This document shows, piece by piece, positions 1 to 8,240 of a stretch of 64,000 nt of DNA. The notes beneath the pieces are model-generated. The model worked only from the letters and a program-made list of their open reading frames with translations. It was not told the origin of the DNA and searched no databases. The translations under genes and the position numbers were made by a program. The DNA comes from Curtobacterium sp. MCLR17_032. Its GTDB lineage: Bacteria; Actinomycetota; Actinomycetes; Actinomycetales; Microbacteriaceae. Position 1 is the first letter of the stretch. Each line of letters opens with the position of its first letter. The stretch is from assembly GCF_003234795.2 (NCBI RefSeq), contig NZ_CP126268.1, positions 3,100,001-3,164,000 of the forward strand, read 5' to 3'.

Positions 1-345
1 CCCTTCGTCGAGCGTCGGCTGCACCGCGAACGACGGCGTATGCGACGTGCGCGGGACACGGCAGCAGCCCGCGCCGGTGACCTCGAGGTGCTCCACGATG
101 CCCGCAAGGCCGCGCGACGGCTCCGGTACGGCGTCGAGGCGGTGGGCGGGTCCGTCGCCGGCCACCAGCACCTCGGTCGACTCCGGAAGGTGCAAGCGGC
201 CCTGGGCGACGGACTGGACGCCGCGCACGCCGTCGCGGCCCTGCAGCTGGGCACGGACTTCACCGCCGGGGTCCTGGCGACGGTCGGCCGTCAGCGGGCC
301 GACCGTCGGTTCAGGCGCGGGCGTGAGTTGCTCGCCCGCCTCTGA
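1..345 (+). CDS. CHAD domain-containing protein, C-terminal part (5' end outside window)
   Basis: The frame is open from the first base and stops at TGA 343-345. The visible 114 residues are Arg-, His- and Ala-rich. The stretch HDARKAARRLRYGVEAV is typical of the CHAD (conserved histidine alpha-helical) domain, which binds polyphosphate through conserved His/Arg/Lys side chains. Only the last part of the domain is in the window, so the start and any N-terminal CYTH domain cannot be seen. It converges directly on the next gene with no bases between the two stop codons. CHAD proteins usually associate with polyphosphate granules or phosphate metabolism; the role here is inferred from the family. 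Confidence 0.75.
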   Translation, partial: PFVERRLHRERRRMRRARDTAAARAGDLEVLHDARKAARRLRYGVEAVGGSVAGHQHLGRLRKVQAALGDGLDAAHAVAALQLGTDFTAGVLATVGRQRADRRFRRGRELLARL

Positions 346-1551
346 TCAGGACGTGCACTTCGTGGTCGAGAACTCGTTCGAGCCGACCACGTCGTTGTCG
401 CAGGACACCGTGTTGCCGAGGACCGGACGGAAGGCGAAGGCCACACCGTCGCTGTTGCCGAGGTCCACGGTGTTGCCGGAGAACGTGTTGTCCGTTCCCC
501 ATCCGTCCAGCAGCTCGTGCGTCTGGAACCCGTCGAGGATCGAGTGCACACCGCGGTTCCCGGTGACGCTCCAGCCGTTCCCCTTCACGTCGACCCAGGA
601 GTCCGCATGGTTCTGCCCCTGCATGCCCGCACCGTCGAAGGAGTTGTCCGACAGCACGCCGCCGGTGGTCCCCTCCTTGATGTCCACGTTCTCGGCCGCG
701 GTGTCGGTGATCGTGTTCTCCGTCACGACGTTGCGGTCGCTGCGGTCCGGCTTGCAGTCGGACACGTCGCACCAGTTGTTCTTCGACGAGCCGATGTAGA
801 TGCCCTCGCCGAACTTCGGCTTGCGGAGTCCGGTCTCCGACACGTGGTTGCCCCGCACCGTGTTGTCGCTGCTGTTGGCACGGACGTGCATCGCCTCGTC
901 GCCGATCTTCCGGACCGTCAGCCCCTGCAGGACGGAGTGCTGGGTGTCGTCGAGCATCACGCCCTTCTGCCCGTTCTGCACGGTGAACCCGGACAGGGTC
1001 CAGTACGCGCCGCCGTCGAGGTGCATGACGTAGCCGTCGGAGGGGTCGCCGCCGTCGAGGACGGCACCGCTCCCCCCGCACAGGGCGATGGGCTGGCTGG
1101 CCGTGCCCGTGGCGGTGCCCTCGAAGGTGCCGTCGTAGGTGCCGTTCGCCAGGGCGATGACGTCCCCGGCCTTGGCGTCTTCGAGCGCGGACTTGAGCGC
1201 ATCGGCGGTGCTGACCCGGATGGTCGGCGACGTGCACGCCGCGGCCGGGGCTGCCGTGGCGGTCCCGCCGGAGCCGTTCGCCGTGCCGCCGCTCGTCCCG
1301 CTGCCGCCGGAGTCGGCACTGTCGGGCCCGCCGTCGTCACCGAGGGTGCCGAGTTGCGGAGTGCGGCTCGCGCTCGGGGCGCGGCCGGGGTCGGTCGTCG
1401 CCGACGAGCTGGGGGCCGGTGCCGCGACGGTCTCGGGGCCGCGCACCGCTGCGCTGACACCCCAGACCCCGCCGACGATCACGGCTCCGGCGACGAGGCC
1501 GACGACCCCGGACAGGATCTGGACGCGATGTCGTTCGAAGAGGTTCGTCAT
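346..1551 (-). CDS. membrane-anchored right-handed beta-helix protein (third gene of GT2 operon)
   Basis: A 401-residue protein. Residues about 12-33 form a hydrophobic helix (VQILSGVVGLVAGAVIVGG) without a clear cleavage site, so it is probably an N-terminal signal anchor. A Ser/Pro/Gly/Thr-rich linker runs to about residue 110. The rest is a parallel beta-helix with repeated N-x-V/I-x-x-N rungs (DNTVRGNHV, RNVVTENTI, NTFSGNTVD) and four scattered Cys residues. The fold is shared by pectate lyases, NosD/CASH proteins and alginate C5-epimerases. The ATG lies 5 bases after the stop of the preceding gene. It is the last gene of an operon with a GT2 synthase and another beta-helix protein, so an extracytoplasmic polysaccharide-binding, lyase or epimerase role is likely. 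I recognise no catalytic triad with certainty. Confidence 0.75.
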   Translation of the reverse strand: MTNLFERHRVQILSGVVGLVAGAVIVGGVWGVSAAVRGPETVAAPAPSSSATTDPGRAPSASRTPQLGTLGDDGGPDSADSGGSGTSGGTANGSGGTATAAPAAACTSPTIRVSTADALKSALEDAKAGDVIALANGTYDGTFEGTATGTASQPIALCGGSGAVLDGGDPSDGYVMHLDGGAYWTLSGFTVQNGQKGVMLDDTQHSVLQGLTVRKIGDEAMHVRANSSDNTVRGNHVSETGLRKPKFGEGIYIGSSKNNWCDVSDCKPDRSDRNVVTENTITDTAAENVDIKEGTTGGVLSDNSFDGAGMQGQNHADSWVDVKGNGWSVTGNRGVHSILDGFQTHELLDGWGTDNTFSGNTVDLGNSDGVAFAFRPVLGNTVSCDNDVVGSNEFSTTKCTS

Positions 1552-1556
1552 CCGCG

Positions 1557-3641
1557 TCACCGGGCCGCCGCGGCGAGCGCCGCATCGACGTCGGTGGCGT
1601 CGGACCGTGCGGCGTGGGCTGCATGCCGGCTGCCGTCGTGGTCCGTGCCGACCCGGTCGGTGCCGACTCGGTCGGTGCCCTGGTCCGTGCCGACTCGGTC
1701 CGTGCCGACCCTGTCCGCGGCGGCTTCGGCCATCGGCGACGAGATCGGCGACGCGGGGAGGCCCAGCGTGGTCGGGTCGACGACACCACGGGTGAACGAG
1801 GACAGCGGTGCGAGCTTGGCGTACGGGTGCTCGCGGGCCTCGCCCCGGCGGCCGCGGATGACACCACCGATGGCGGCGACCACGACGATGAGCAGCAGGA
1901 TCAGCCACAGCACGGTGAGCGGCTGGAAGATCCCGCGCAGCGTCACGAGCAGCGGCTTGGTGGAGTGCCACCCGGTCGTGGTGTTGCCGTGCTGAACCGC
2001 GTCGTCGGACCGTGCCAGGTCGATGGCGCTCGGTCCGCGGCCGGACACCGAGTTGTCGGTCACGGTCGTGCCCTTCGAGGCACCGACCACGGTCACGCCG
2101 TGGGTCCGTGCGCCGGAGATCTCGTTGCCGTCCACGTCGGCGTCGGACGCCCGGCTGTAGATCCCGATGTCGGCGCCCGCGATCGTGTTGTCGCTGACCT
2201 CCGACGACCGCACCCCGTCGAGCACCGAGATGCCGTTCTGGGTCGAGCCCTTGATGACGTTGTTGCGCACGGTGGTCTTCACGGCGTCCTGACCGACGAC
2301 GATGCCCATCCGGTTGCCGTCCATCGTGGAGCCGCTGACCTTGACGTTCTCGCCACCGAGCACCTCGACACCGTACCGCCCGTTGTCGGACGCGGTGCTG
2401 TCGGTCAGGGAGTTGTTGCCGTAGTCGCCGGTCGGCATGCCGACGGCGTTCGGACCGTCGGCGAGCGCCCCACCGTTCAACGTGATGCCGTTGCGGCCGT
2501 TGCGGTTCGCCGTGACCTGGCTGAGCACGATGCCTGTGGAGGCGCGGGTCATCTTGATGCCGTCCACACCGTTGTCGTGCGAGTCGACGGACGACAGTGT
2601 GCTGTTCGTCACGTACCGGTGGAGCACGAGTCCGTCGATGAGCGAGTTCTCGATGGTGGAGTCCGACATCACGACGCCGTCCGCGCTCGTGAGGAACAGG
2701 CCGTACGCGTTGCCGTCGAACTCGGTGTGCTGGATCTTCGCCGAGACGAAGCTGTAGGACCCGGCGGCCGTGCTCTCGCCCGGGGTGGTCCCGTCGACGG
2801 CACCGGTCGGCAGCAGGGTGGTGCCGAAGACGTCCTTCGTGGTGCGCAGGGTCTTCGCCGTCTGGGTGCCGGACGCGGTGTCGAGCGTGGACAGGTCGGT
2901 GCCGGTGAGCGAGACGCCGCCGGTCGTGCCGCTCCAGAAGCCGAGGTCGCGGAACGACGCGTAGCTCAGCGTCGCGGTCCCGCCCTGGACTCGGACGTAG
3001 GCACGGCCGTCGGTGGTGTCGGTGTCGACCTTGCCGGCCTGCGGGTCCCACGAGTCGATGATGACGGGCGCCTTGGCCGACCCGGCGATCTGCAGTGCTC
3101 CGGCCTGCGTGACGATCGACACGAAGCCGCGGTCGTCGCTCTCCATGTGGATGTGCAGGCCGTCGGGGCTGGCGAGCTGCAGGGTCGCGCCGTTCTCGAC
3201 GACGATGTTCTCGCTGAGCAGGTACGACCCGTCCGGCTGCTTCACGAACGTGGAGGGCGCGAGCTGCTTGAGGTCGTTGACCGTGTACGCCGAGCCTCGG
3301 GCGACGAGCACCAGGGTGTACGAACTGCCCGTGGCGAGTCGGTAGGGCTTGGTGGTCACGAGGCCGCTCCACCGGGCGGCCGATGCGAGCGCGCGCACGT
3401 TGTAGATGCGTTCGTTCTCGGCGGCGACGAGCTTCGCCTCCTTGTTCGGGCTGCCCGGGTAGGCCTTGCCCGTGACGACGGAGGACTCCGCCGCGGTCGA
3501 GGTGGACCCGGTGGTCGCGGCCTGCGCTGCGGTGGGCAGCGTCAGGGCGCCGACACCAGCGAGCGTCAGGACGAGCGCGGACGCGGTCGCGATACGACGG
3601 CGACGACGGGTGGACGTGGTGGGGGTCAGGTCGGTGCTCAT
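1557..3641 (-). CDS. secreted beta-helix protein with C-terminal membrane anchor (second gene of GT2 operon)
   Basis: A 694-residue protein. Residues 1-49 are a signal peptide (RRRRR, hydrophobic core, then AQA cleavage). A long stretch of beta-helix rungs follows, with many N/D-x-G-I/V repeats such as NGRNGITLNGG, DNGRYGVEVLGG and TQNGISVLDG. A transmembrane segment near residue 580 (VLWLILLLIVVVAAIGGVI) precedes a basic stretch and a roughly 90-residue cytoplasmic tail that contains repeated RVGTD pentapeptides. This predicts an outside beta-helix anchored by one helix. The ATG overlaps the upstream GT2 stop (ATGA), indicating translational coupling. Homology to poly-uronate epimerases (AlgG-like) or to carbohydrate-binding CASH proteins is possible. 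The substrate is unknown. Confidence 0.8.
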   Translation of the reverse strand: MSTDLTPTTSTRRRRRIATASALVLTLAGVGALTLPTAAQAATTGSTSTAAESSVVTGKAYPGSPNKEAKLVAAENERIYNVRALASAARWSGLVTTKPYRLATGSSYTLVLVARGSAYTVNDLKQLAPSTFVKQPDGSYLLSENIVVENGATLQLASPDGLHIHMESDDRGFVSIVTQAGALQIAGSAKAPVIIDSWDPQAGKVDTDTTDGRAYVRVQGGTATLSYASFRDLGFWSGTTGGVSLTGTDLSTLDTASGTQTAKTLRTTKDVFGTTLLPTGAVDGTTPGESTAAGSYSFVSAKIQHTEFDGNAYGLFLTSADGVVMSDSTIENSLIDGLVLHRYVTNSTLSSVDSHDNGVDGIKMTRASTGIVLSQVTANRNGRNGITLNGGALADGPNAVGMPTGDYGNNSLTDSTASDNGRYGVEVLGGENVKVSGSTMDGNRMGIVVGQDAVKTTVRNNVIKGSTQNGISVLDGVRSSEVSDNTIAGADIGIYSRASDADVDGNEISGARTHGVTVVGASKGTTVTDNSVSGRGPSAIDLARSDDAVQHGNTTTGWHSTKPLLVTLRGIFQPLTVLWLILLLIVVVAAIGGVIRGRRGEAREHPYAKLAPLSSFTRGVVDPTTLGLPASPISSPMAEAAADRVGTDRVGTDQGTDRVGTDRVGTDHDGSRHAAHAARSDATDVDAALAAAAR
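1641..1714 (-). repeat. 15-bp in-frame tandem repeats encoding RVGTD units
   Basis: Within the C-terminal tail of the beta-helix gene the minus strand encodes about five degenerate 15-bp units. They read DRVGT or DQGT, and one unit is three bases shorter. The units sit after the membrane segment, so they should face the cytoplasm. Copy-number change would keep the frame. Confidence 0.75.
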
Positions 3642-5257
3642 GCTGCCGCCACCTCTCCGCCCTGGAGGCCCGCTGCCGGCTGCGACGCCCGCTGCGTCCC
3701 CGACGTGGTCGCGGTCGCGGCCTCGGTCGGCTGGGAAGCGGTGGCCGGGGCCTCCGAGACGGGTGCCGTCGGCGTCGGCGTCGCGATCGAGGAGGTCTCC
3801 GGTGATCCCGCCGGGGACATGGCCATCGCGGGTGCTCCCGCAGAGGCCATGGCCATCTCGGGCGCTCCCGCCATGGCGAAGGCCGGAGCCGGGATCGGTG
3901 CCGGCGTCGCAACCGGTGTGGTCTGGACCGGTGTGGTCTGGACCGGTGTGGTCTGGACCGGTGTGGTCTGGACCGCCGGGCGCGATGCGGGACCGTCGAG
4001 GGTCGCCGCGGTCTGCCCGTCGCCACCCATCTGGTCGGCGTGCCGGGTCAGCCACCCCTGCTTGTTCATCGTGATGAACGAGAACACCTTGATCGGCAGG
4101 GCGATGACGATCACCACGATCGCCAGGATCGGCAGGACGAAGAGGTCGAGCGGGTGACGGCGCAGGTTGGAGAACCCACGGACGGCACGACCGGCGAGCA
4201 GCCAGGCGATGGTGAACGCCGCACCGACGATGCTGAGTTCCAGGCGGCTGAACAGCAGGTACCACATGGTGATGCCCATGGTGACGGGGGTCAGGATGAT
4301 CTGCAGGACGGTGATCTTCGTGACGAAGGGCACGCGCCAGATCCAGCCCTTGGCGATGGCCGTCAGGTAGGTGCGGTACGAGTTGCGGCTCCAGCGGATG
4401 CGCTGCTTGAAGAACGCCTTGCCGGTGGCCGGGAACATCGAGAGGGCCTTGGCGCTCTCCTGGTGCACGGTCTTGAAGCCGGAGGCGAGCACGAGCCAGG
4501 TGAGACGACCGTCGTCACCGGCGACGCAGCGGCGGCCGAGGAAGAACTCGTTCTCGAGGTTGTCGAGCACGGGCAGGACGGCCGAGCGACGGTAGGCGGC
4601 GGTGCGTCCGGACAGGCACGGCACCGCACCGGCGGCACCCATGGCGGGCACGTAGTTGAAGTAGCGCAGGTTGACGAGCCAGTCGGCGATGATCCGCCAG
4701 ATGCTCGAGTTCCGCTGGTAGACGTTCTGCTGCGTCCCGACACCGCCCACGGTGGTGTCGACGAAGGGCATCTGCACGTTCTCGAGCAGTCCCGGCTCCC
4801 AGCTGGTGTCGGAGTCCACCAGGACCACGACGTCGTACCGGGCGAGCCGGATGCCCTGGCCGAGGGCGCTGCGCTTGCCGACGTGGTGGAACAGGATCGG
4901 CTTCACGGTCGGGTCGCCCACGGCGACGATGCGCTGGTACGCCTCGGTGTCGGCGATGTCGAGCACGATGATGATCTCGTCGGGGTTCTGCGAGCGCCAG
5001 GTGTCGAGGCAACGGAGCAGGATGTCGGGGTCCTCGTGGTAGCTCGGCACGACGACGGAGGTCGTGGTGCGGAAGCCGTTGACCACCGGCTTCGCCCGCG
5101 CCGACAGCACGACGCGGTAGAGCCACAGGGCCCACACGATCACACCGGCGATGCCGACGGGCACGTACTTGAGGGCTTCGTGGCCGAAGGCGACGAGCTG
5201 GTCGATGACGACCTGGGTCGATGTCTGGGATGCGGCGAGCGCGGCCAGGGTGTCCAT
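3638..5257 (-). CDS. membrane family 2 glycosyltransferase, hyaluronan-synthase/Alg8-like polysaccharide synthase
   Basis: A 539-residue protein. One transmembrane helix (about 32-52) precedes a processive GT2 domain. That domain has a nucleotide-binding VVVPSYHEDPD start (69-79), a DSD metal/UDP motif (148-150), GDD (247-249, catalytic-base region) and the QRIRW motif (285-289), which marks processive synthases. Several helices follow (about 312-395), then a Pro/Ala/Thr-rich tail containing four VQTTP units (429-448). It probably polymerises and exports an extracellular polysaccharide from nucleotide sugars. ATG was chosen because it begins the conserved N-terminus. It is the first gene of an operon with two beta-helix proteins, an arrangement reminiscent of Alg8/AlgG. 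The sugar is unknown. Confidence 0.88.
   Translation of the reverse strand: MDTLAALAASQTSTQVVIDQLVAFGHEALKYVPVGIAGVIVWALWLYRVVLSARAKPVVNGFRTTTSVVVPSYHEDPDILLRCLDTWRSQNPDEIIIVLDIADTEAYQRIVAVGDPTVKPILFHHVGKRSALGQGIRLARYDVVVLVDSDTSWEPGLLENVQMPFVDTTVGGVGTQQNVYQRNSSIWRIIADWLVNLRYFNYVPAMGAAGAVPCLSGRTAAYRRSAVLPVLDNLENEFFLGRRCVAGDDGRLTWLVLASGFKTVHQESAKALSMFPATGKAFFKQRIRWSRNSYRTYLTAIAKGWIWRVPFVTKITVLQIILTPVTMGITMWYLLFSRLELSIVGAAFTIAWLLAGRAVRGFSNLRRHPLDLFVLPILAIVVIVIALPIKVFSFITMNKQGWLTRHADQMGGDGQTAATLDGPASRPAVQTTPVQTTPVQTTPVQTTPVATPAPIPAPAFAMAGAPEMAMASAGAPAMAMSPAGSPETSSIATPTPTAPVSEAPATASQPTEAATATTSGTQRASQPAAGLQGGEVAAA
3915..3974 (-). repeat. four perfect 15-bp tandem repeats (VQTTP coding)
   Basis: Plus-strand unit GGTGTGGTCTGGACC is repeated four times without mismatch (3915-3929, 3930-3944, 3945-3959, 3960-3974). 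It encodes VQTTP pentapeptides in the tail of the GT2 synthase. Perfect identity suggests recent slippage or expansion. Confidence 0.95.
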
Positions 5258-5569
5258 GGGTTCGGGTCCTTCGGACTGGCAGGGTGGATGATCCGGGGCG
5301 CTCGGTGGGTGGCCGGGCGCGGACGGTCGGCGAGTGGGTGGCTCGCACGACGGTCGGTACGGCGTCGTGCTGAGGACGCTAGGCGGAGCGCCGACCACGC
5401 GACAAGGGGCTGCGGGGCACTCTTGCGCGTTCGCGCAAGCCGCTGCGGGAGTGCGGCACTCGCGCTTTCCGGACCTGTGTGGTCTGCGGGTCGCGGAGGG
5501 CCGCACACGCTCGGAACGGCCGCCTCCAGCCCCTGTACAACGATGTACCGCGTCCGCCAGCATGGGGTC
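5258..5569. other. divergent intergenic region between GT2 operon and GH2 remnant
   Basis: These 312 bases separate two outward-facing genes and must hold both promoters. I see no gene. Two palindromes stand out, one at 5422-5439 (listed separately) and a weaker one, GTACA-N4-TGTAC, at 5535-5548, about 21 bases before the GH2 ATG. No strong -35/-10 pair is obvious. Confidence 0.6.
5422..5439. promoter_or_regulatory. candidate operator, perfect 8-bp inverted repeat
   Basis: CTTGCGCG-TT-CGCGCAAG is an exact inverted repeat in the region between the GT2 operon and the glycosidase. It is too short and too far from either gene end to be a terminator. The shape resembles a dimeric repressor site (for example a LacI/TetR/GntR type), but no regulator gene is adjacent. 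Confidence 0.4.
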
Positions 5570-7558
5570 ATGAACGCGCACCTCGGCAACGACGCCGCTC
5601 CTGTCCTCCCGCTCGCCAGTCGTCAGGACGGCGAGTACCCGCGTCCGCAGATGATGCGCTCCCGCTGGGCGGACCTCGACGGCACCTGGTCCTTCCGCAA
5701 CACCGGCGACGACCCCGCGTGGCGGAACGGGTTCCCGGACGCTCGCGACATCCGGGTGCCGTTCCCGCCGGAGTCCGTCGCCTCGGGCATCGGCGAGCCG
5801 GGCTTCCACCCGGTGGTCTGGTACTCGCGGCAGATCACGGCGGCGGACCTGACCGCGGCCGGGTTCGGGGCGGACGCACCTCGCGTGCTGGTGCACTTCG
5901 GCGCGGTCGACCACCGGGCGCGGGTCTGGATCGACGGGCAGTTCATCGGCGAGCACGAGGGCGGCCACACCCCCTTCACCCTCGACGTGACCGAGGCGCT
6001 CGCCAGCGCCCCGAACACCGGCACCGGGACCGGGACCGGCAACTCCGGCGCCGACACCGGCGGCACCGGCAGCGGCACCGGCACCGGCACCGGCACCGGC
6101 AGCACCGACGGCACCGGCAGCACGACGTCCCACACCCTCGTGGTCCGCGCCGAGGACGACCCGCACGACCTCACCCAGCCCCGCGGCAAGCAGGACTGGC
6201 ACGAGCAGGCGCACGACATCTGGTACCGCCGCACCACCGGGATCTGGCAGACCGTCTGGCTCGAGGCCGTCCCGACGACCGCGATCCACTCGCTGCGCTG
6301 GACGAACGTCGACCACGAGACGATGCGGCTGACCGTCCGGCTGACGGGCGAGCACCCGGCCGGCACACGCCTCCGGGTCGAGGCGACCTGGACCGAGCAC
6401 GACGAGCACCTCGCCACGGTCGAGACCACCGTCAGCCCGACCGCGCACGAGTGCGAGCTGGTCGTGCCGATCGCCCGCCAGGCGAACGGTCAGGCGGAGC
6501 AGGAGCTGCAGTGGAGCCCGGACACACCACGCCTGGTGGACGCGGTCGTCACCCTGGTGGCACCGACCGGGGCTGCCACCGACGCCGTGAGCTCGTACTT
6601 CGGCGTCCGCACCACGCGGATCGGCGGTGGCCGGTTCCTGCTCAACGACCGCAGCATCGACGTGCGGAGCGTGCTCAACCAGGGCTACTGGCCGGACTCG
6701 CACCTGACCGCGCCGACGCGACAGGCCCTCCGCCGCGAGGTCGAGCTCATCAAGGAGCTCGGGTTCAACGCCGCCCGGAACCACCAGAAGATCGAGGACC
6801 CGCGCTTCCTGTACTGGGCGGACCGGCTCGGCCTGATGGTCTGGGGCGAGGCCCCCGGCGCCTACGCGTTCTCGCCCACCGCGGTGCAGCGGCTGATGCG
6901 CGAGTGGATGGACGCCGTGGAGCGCGATGCCTCCCACCCCTCGATCGTGACCTGGGTGCCGGCGAACGAGAGCTGGGGCGTGCAGCACATCGCCACCGAC
7001 CCGGCGCAGCAGGCGTACGCCCGAGCGCTGGCGGACGTCACCCGGGCACTCGACGCGACCCGGCCGGTGATCTCCAACGACGGCTGGGAGCACCCGGACT
7101 CGGACATCCTCTCGGTGCACGACTACGAGGGCGACGGCGACCGTCTGGCGCGGACCTACGCCGACGACGGACCCGGACACGACGACGGACGGGAGGCCCG
7201 CGACCAGCTGGTCACGGGCCTCCCGTCCGTCATTGCGACAGCCCGCCGGGCCGCCGCCGTGCAGCGAACCGGCTACTGCGCCAGGAAGCGCAGCACCGCC
7301 TCGTTCCACTCGTCACGGTGCGACGCGAGGACGCCGTGCGGCCCACCCTCGATGACGTGGACCTGCGCGTTCGGGATCGCCTCGGCGGTCCGCTTGCCGG
7401 AGACCTCGAACGGGACGATCCCGTCGGCGTCGCCGTGGATGACGAGCGTCGGGACGTCCACCTTCGTCAGGTCGTCGCGGAAGTCCGTCGTGGCGAACGC
7501 GACGGTGCAGTCGAGCGTGCCCTTCGGCGACGCGAGCTCCGCGATCGCCAGGTCGTAG
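5570..7558 (+). pseudogene. glycoside hydrolase family 2, C-terminally truncated
   Basis: The first ~535 residues are a good GH2 protein: jelly-roll sugar-binding domain (about 25-190), immunoglobulin-like domain (about 230-345), then a TIM barrel with the acid/base motif PANESWG near residue 465 and SNDGWEHP. After VHDYEGDGDRLARTYADD (about 520-537) the frame enters the intergenic hairpin at 7184 and then runs antisense through the neighbouring hydrolase gene to a chance stop at 7558. The remainder of the barrel, including the nucleophile Glu (usually in an SEFGG-like motif), is absent, and no other frame supplies it before 7273. A Thr/Gly low-complexity insert (about residues 150-185) lies in the N-terminal domain. 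The product is probably inactive. Confidence 0.75.
7184..7231. terminator. bidirectional GGGAGGCCC-family hairpin
   Basis: GACGGACGGGAGGCCCG pairs with CGGGCCTCCCGTCCGTC around a short loop that is itself partly palindromic (ACCAGCTGGT). It lies between convergent genes, so it fits a bidirectional terminator, but it is now inside the extended frame of the truncated GH2 gene. Confidence 0.7.
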
Positions 7559-8124
7559 GCCCGCTGGTCGTCGCTGACGAGCGGCTTGTGCGTCAACGAC
7601 ACCGTGCCGCCGGCCGTGTAGAACTTGTCGATGAACTCGTGCAGGAACGCCGGACGGTCGCCAGTGATGCCGTTCGCGAACCAGTCCGCCAGGCCCTGGT
7701 CGACGCCGCCGTCCGGGTTCTCGTCCGACTTCCACAGGTACGGCGGCACCGCGCTGGCGAAGACGAGCTTGGCGACCTTGCCGGTGCCGTAGGTGGAGAC
7801 GTAGCGGGCGAGTTCGCCGCCGCCCATCGAGAACCCGATGAGGGTGACGTCCGAGAGGCCGAGCTCGGTGATCAACTTGTCGAGGTCCGCCGCGAACGTG
7901 TCGTAGTCGTAGCCGCCCCACGGCTGCGACGACTGTCCGAAGCCGCGACGGTCGTAGGCGATGACCCGGTGGCCGGCCGCGACGAGCGCGGGGACCTGGC
8001 CCTCCCACGACCGGCCGGACAGCGGCCACCCGTGGATCAGGACGACCGGGTCGCCGGTGCCGAAGTCGTCGTAATGCAGGTCGATGTCGTGCCCGTTCTC
8101 GGCTCCGACGGTGATGAACGGCAT
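7273..8124 (-). CDS. alpha/beta hydrolase, non-haem chloroperoxidase-like esterase
   Basis: A 283-residue cytoplasmic protein with a canonical alpha/beta-hydrolase core: oxyanion HGWPLSG (about 30-36), YDRRGFGQS, nucleophile elbow GFSMGGGE with Ser near residue 98, acid D in HGDADGIVP, and a final catalytic His in GGPHGV. Length and motifs match cofactor-free haloperoxidase/perhydrolase-type esterases, which hydrolyse small esters or form peracids. A GGAGG Shine-Dalgarno lies 6 bases before the ATG. It is transcribed alone and converges on the truncated GH2 gene. The natural substrate cannot be read from the sequence. Confidence 0.88.
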   Translation of the reverse strand: MPFITVGAENGHDIDLHYDDFGTGDPVVLIHGWPLSGRSWEGQVPALVAAGHRVIAYDRRGFGQSSQPWGGYDYDTFAADLDKLITELGLSDVTLIGFSMGGGELARYVSTYGTGKVAKLVFASAVPPYLWKSDENPDGGVDQGLADWFANGITGDRPAFLHEFIDKFYTAGGTVSLTHKPLVSDDQRAYDLAIAELASPKGTLDCTVAFATTDFRDDLTKVDVPTLVIHGDADGIVPFEVSGKRTAEAIPNAQVHVIEGGPHGVLASHRDEWNEAVLRFLAQ

Positions 8125-8240
8125 GGTGCCTCCGAGTGGTTGGTGTCCAGGGGTCAACCGCGATGCAACGCCCGGCCGCTGGACGCAGCCTGGCCGTCGT
8201 GCGGCGAGTGGACACCACCGGGTCTGGGAGGATCGTGCGC

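Noticed and set aside
346..4026. One continuous 1226-codon minus-strand frame across two operon genes
   Set aside because: The real 401-residue protein begins at ATG 1551; the upstream part of this frame is out of frame with the well-conserved second beta-helix gene and reads as Arg/Pro/His-rich nonsense.
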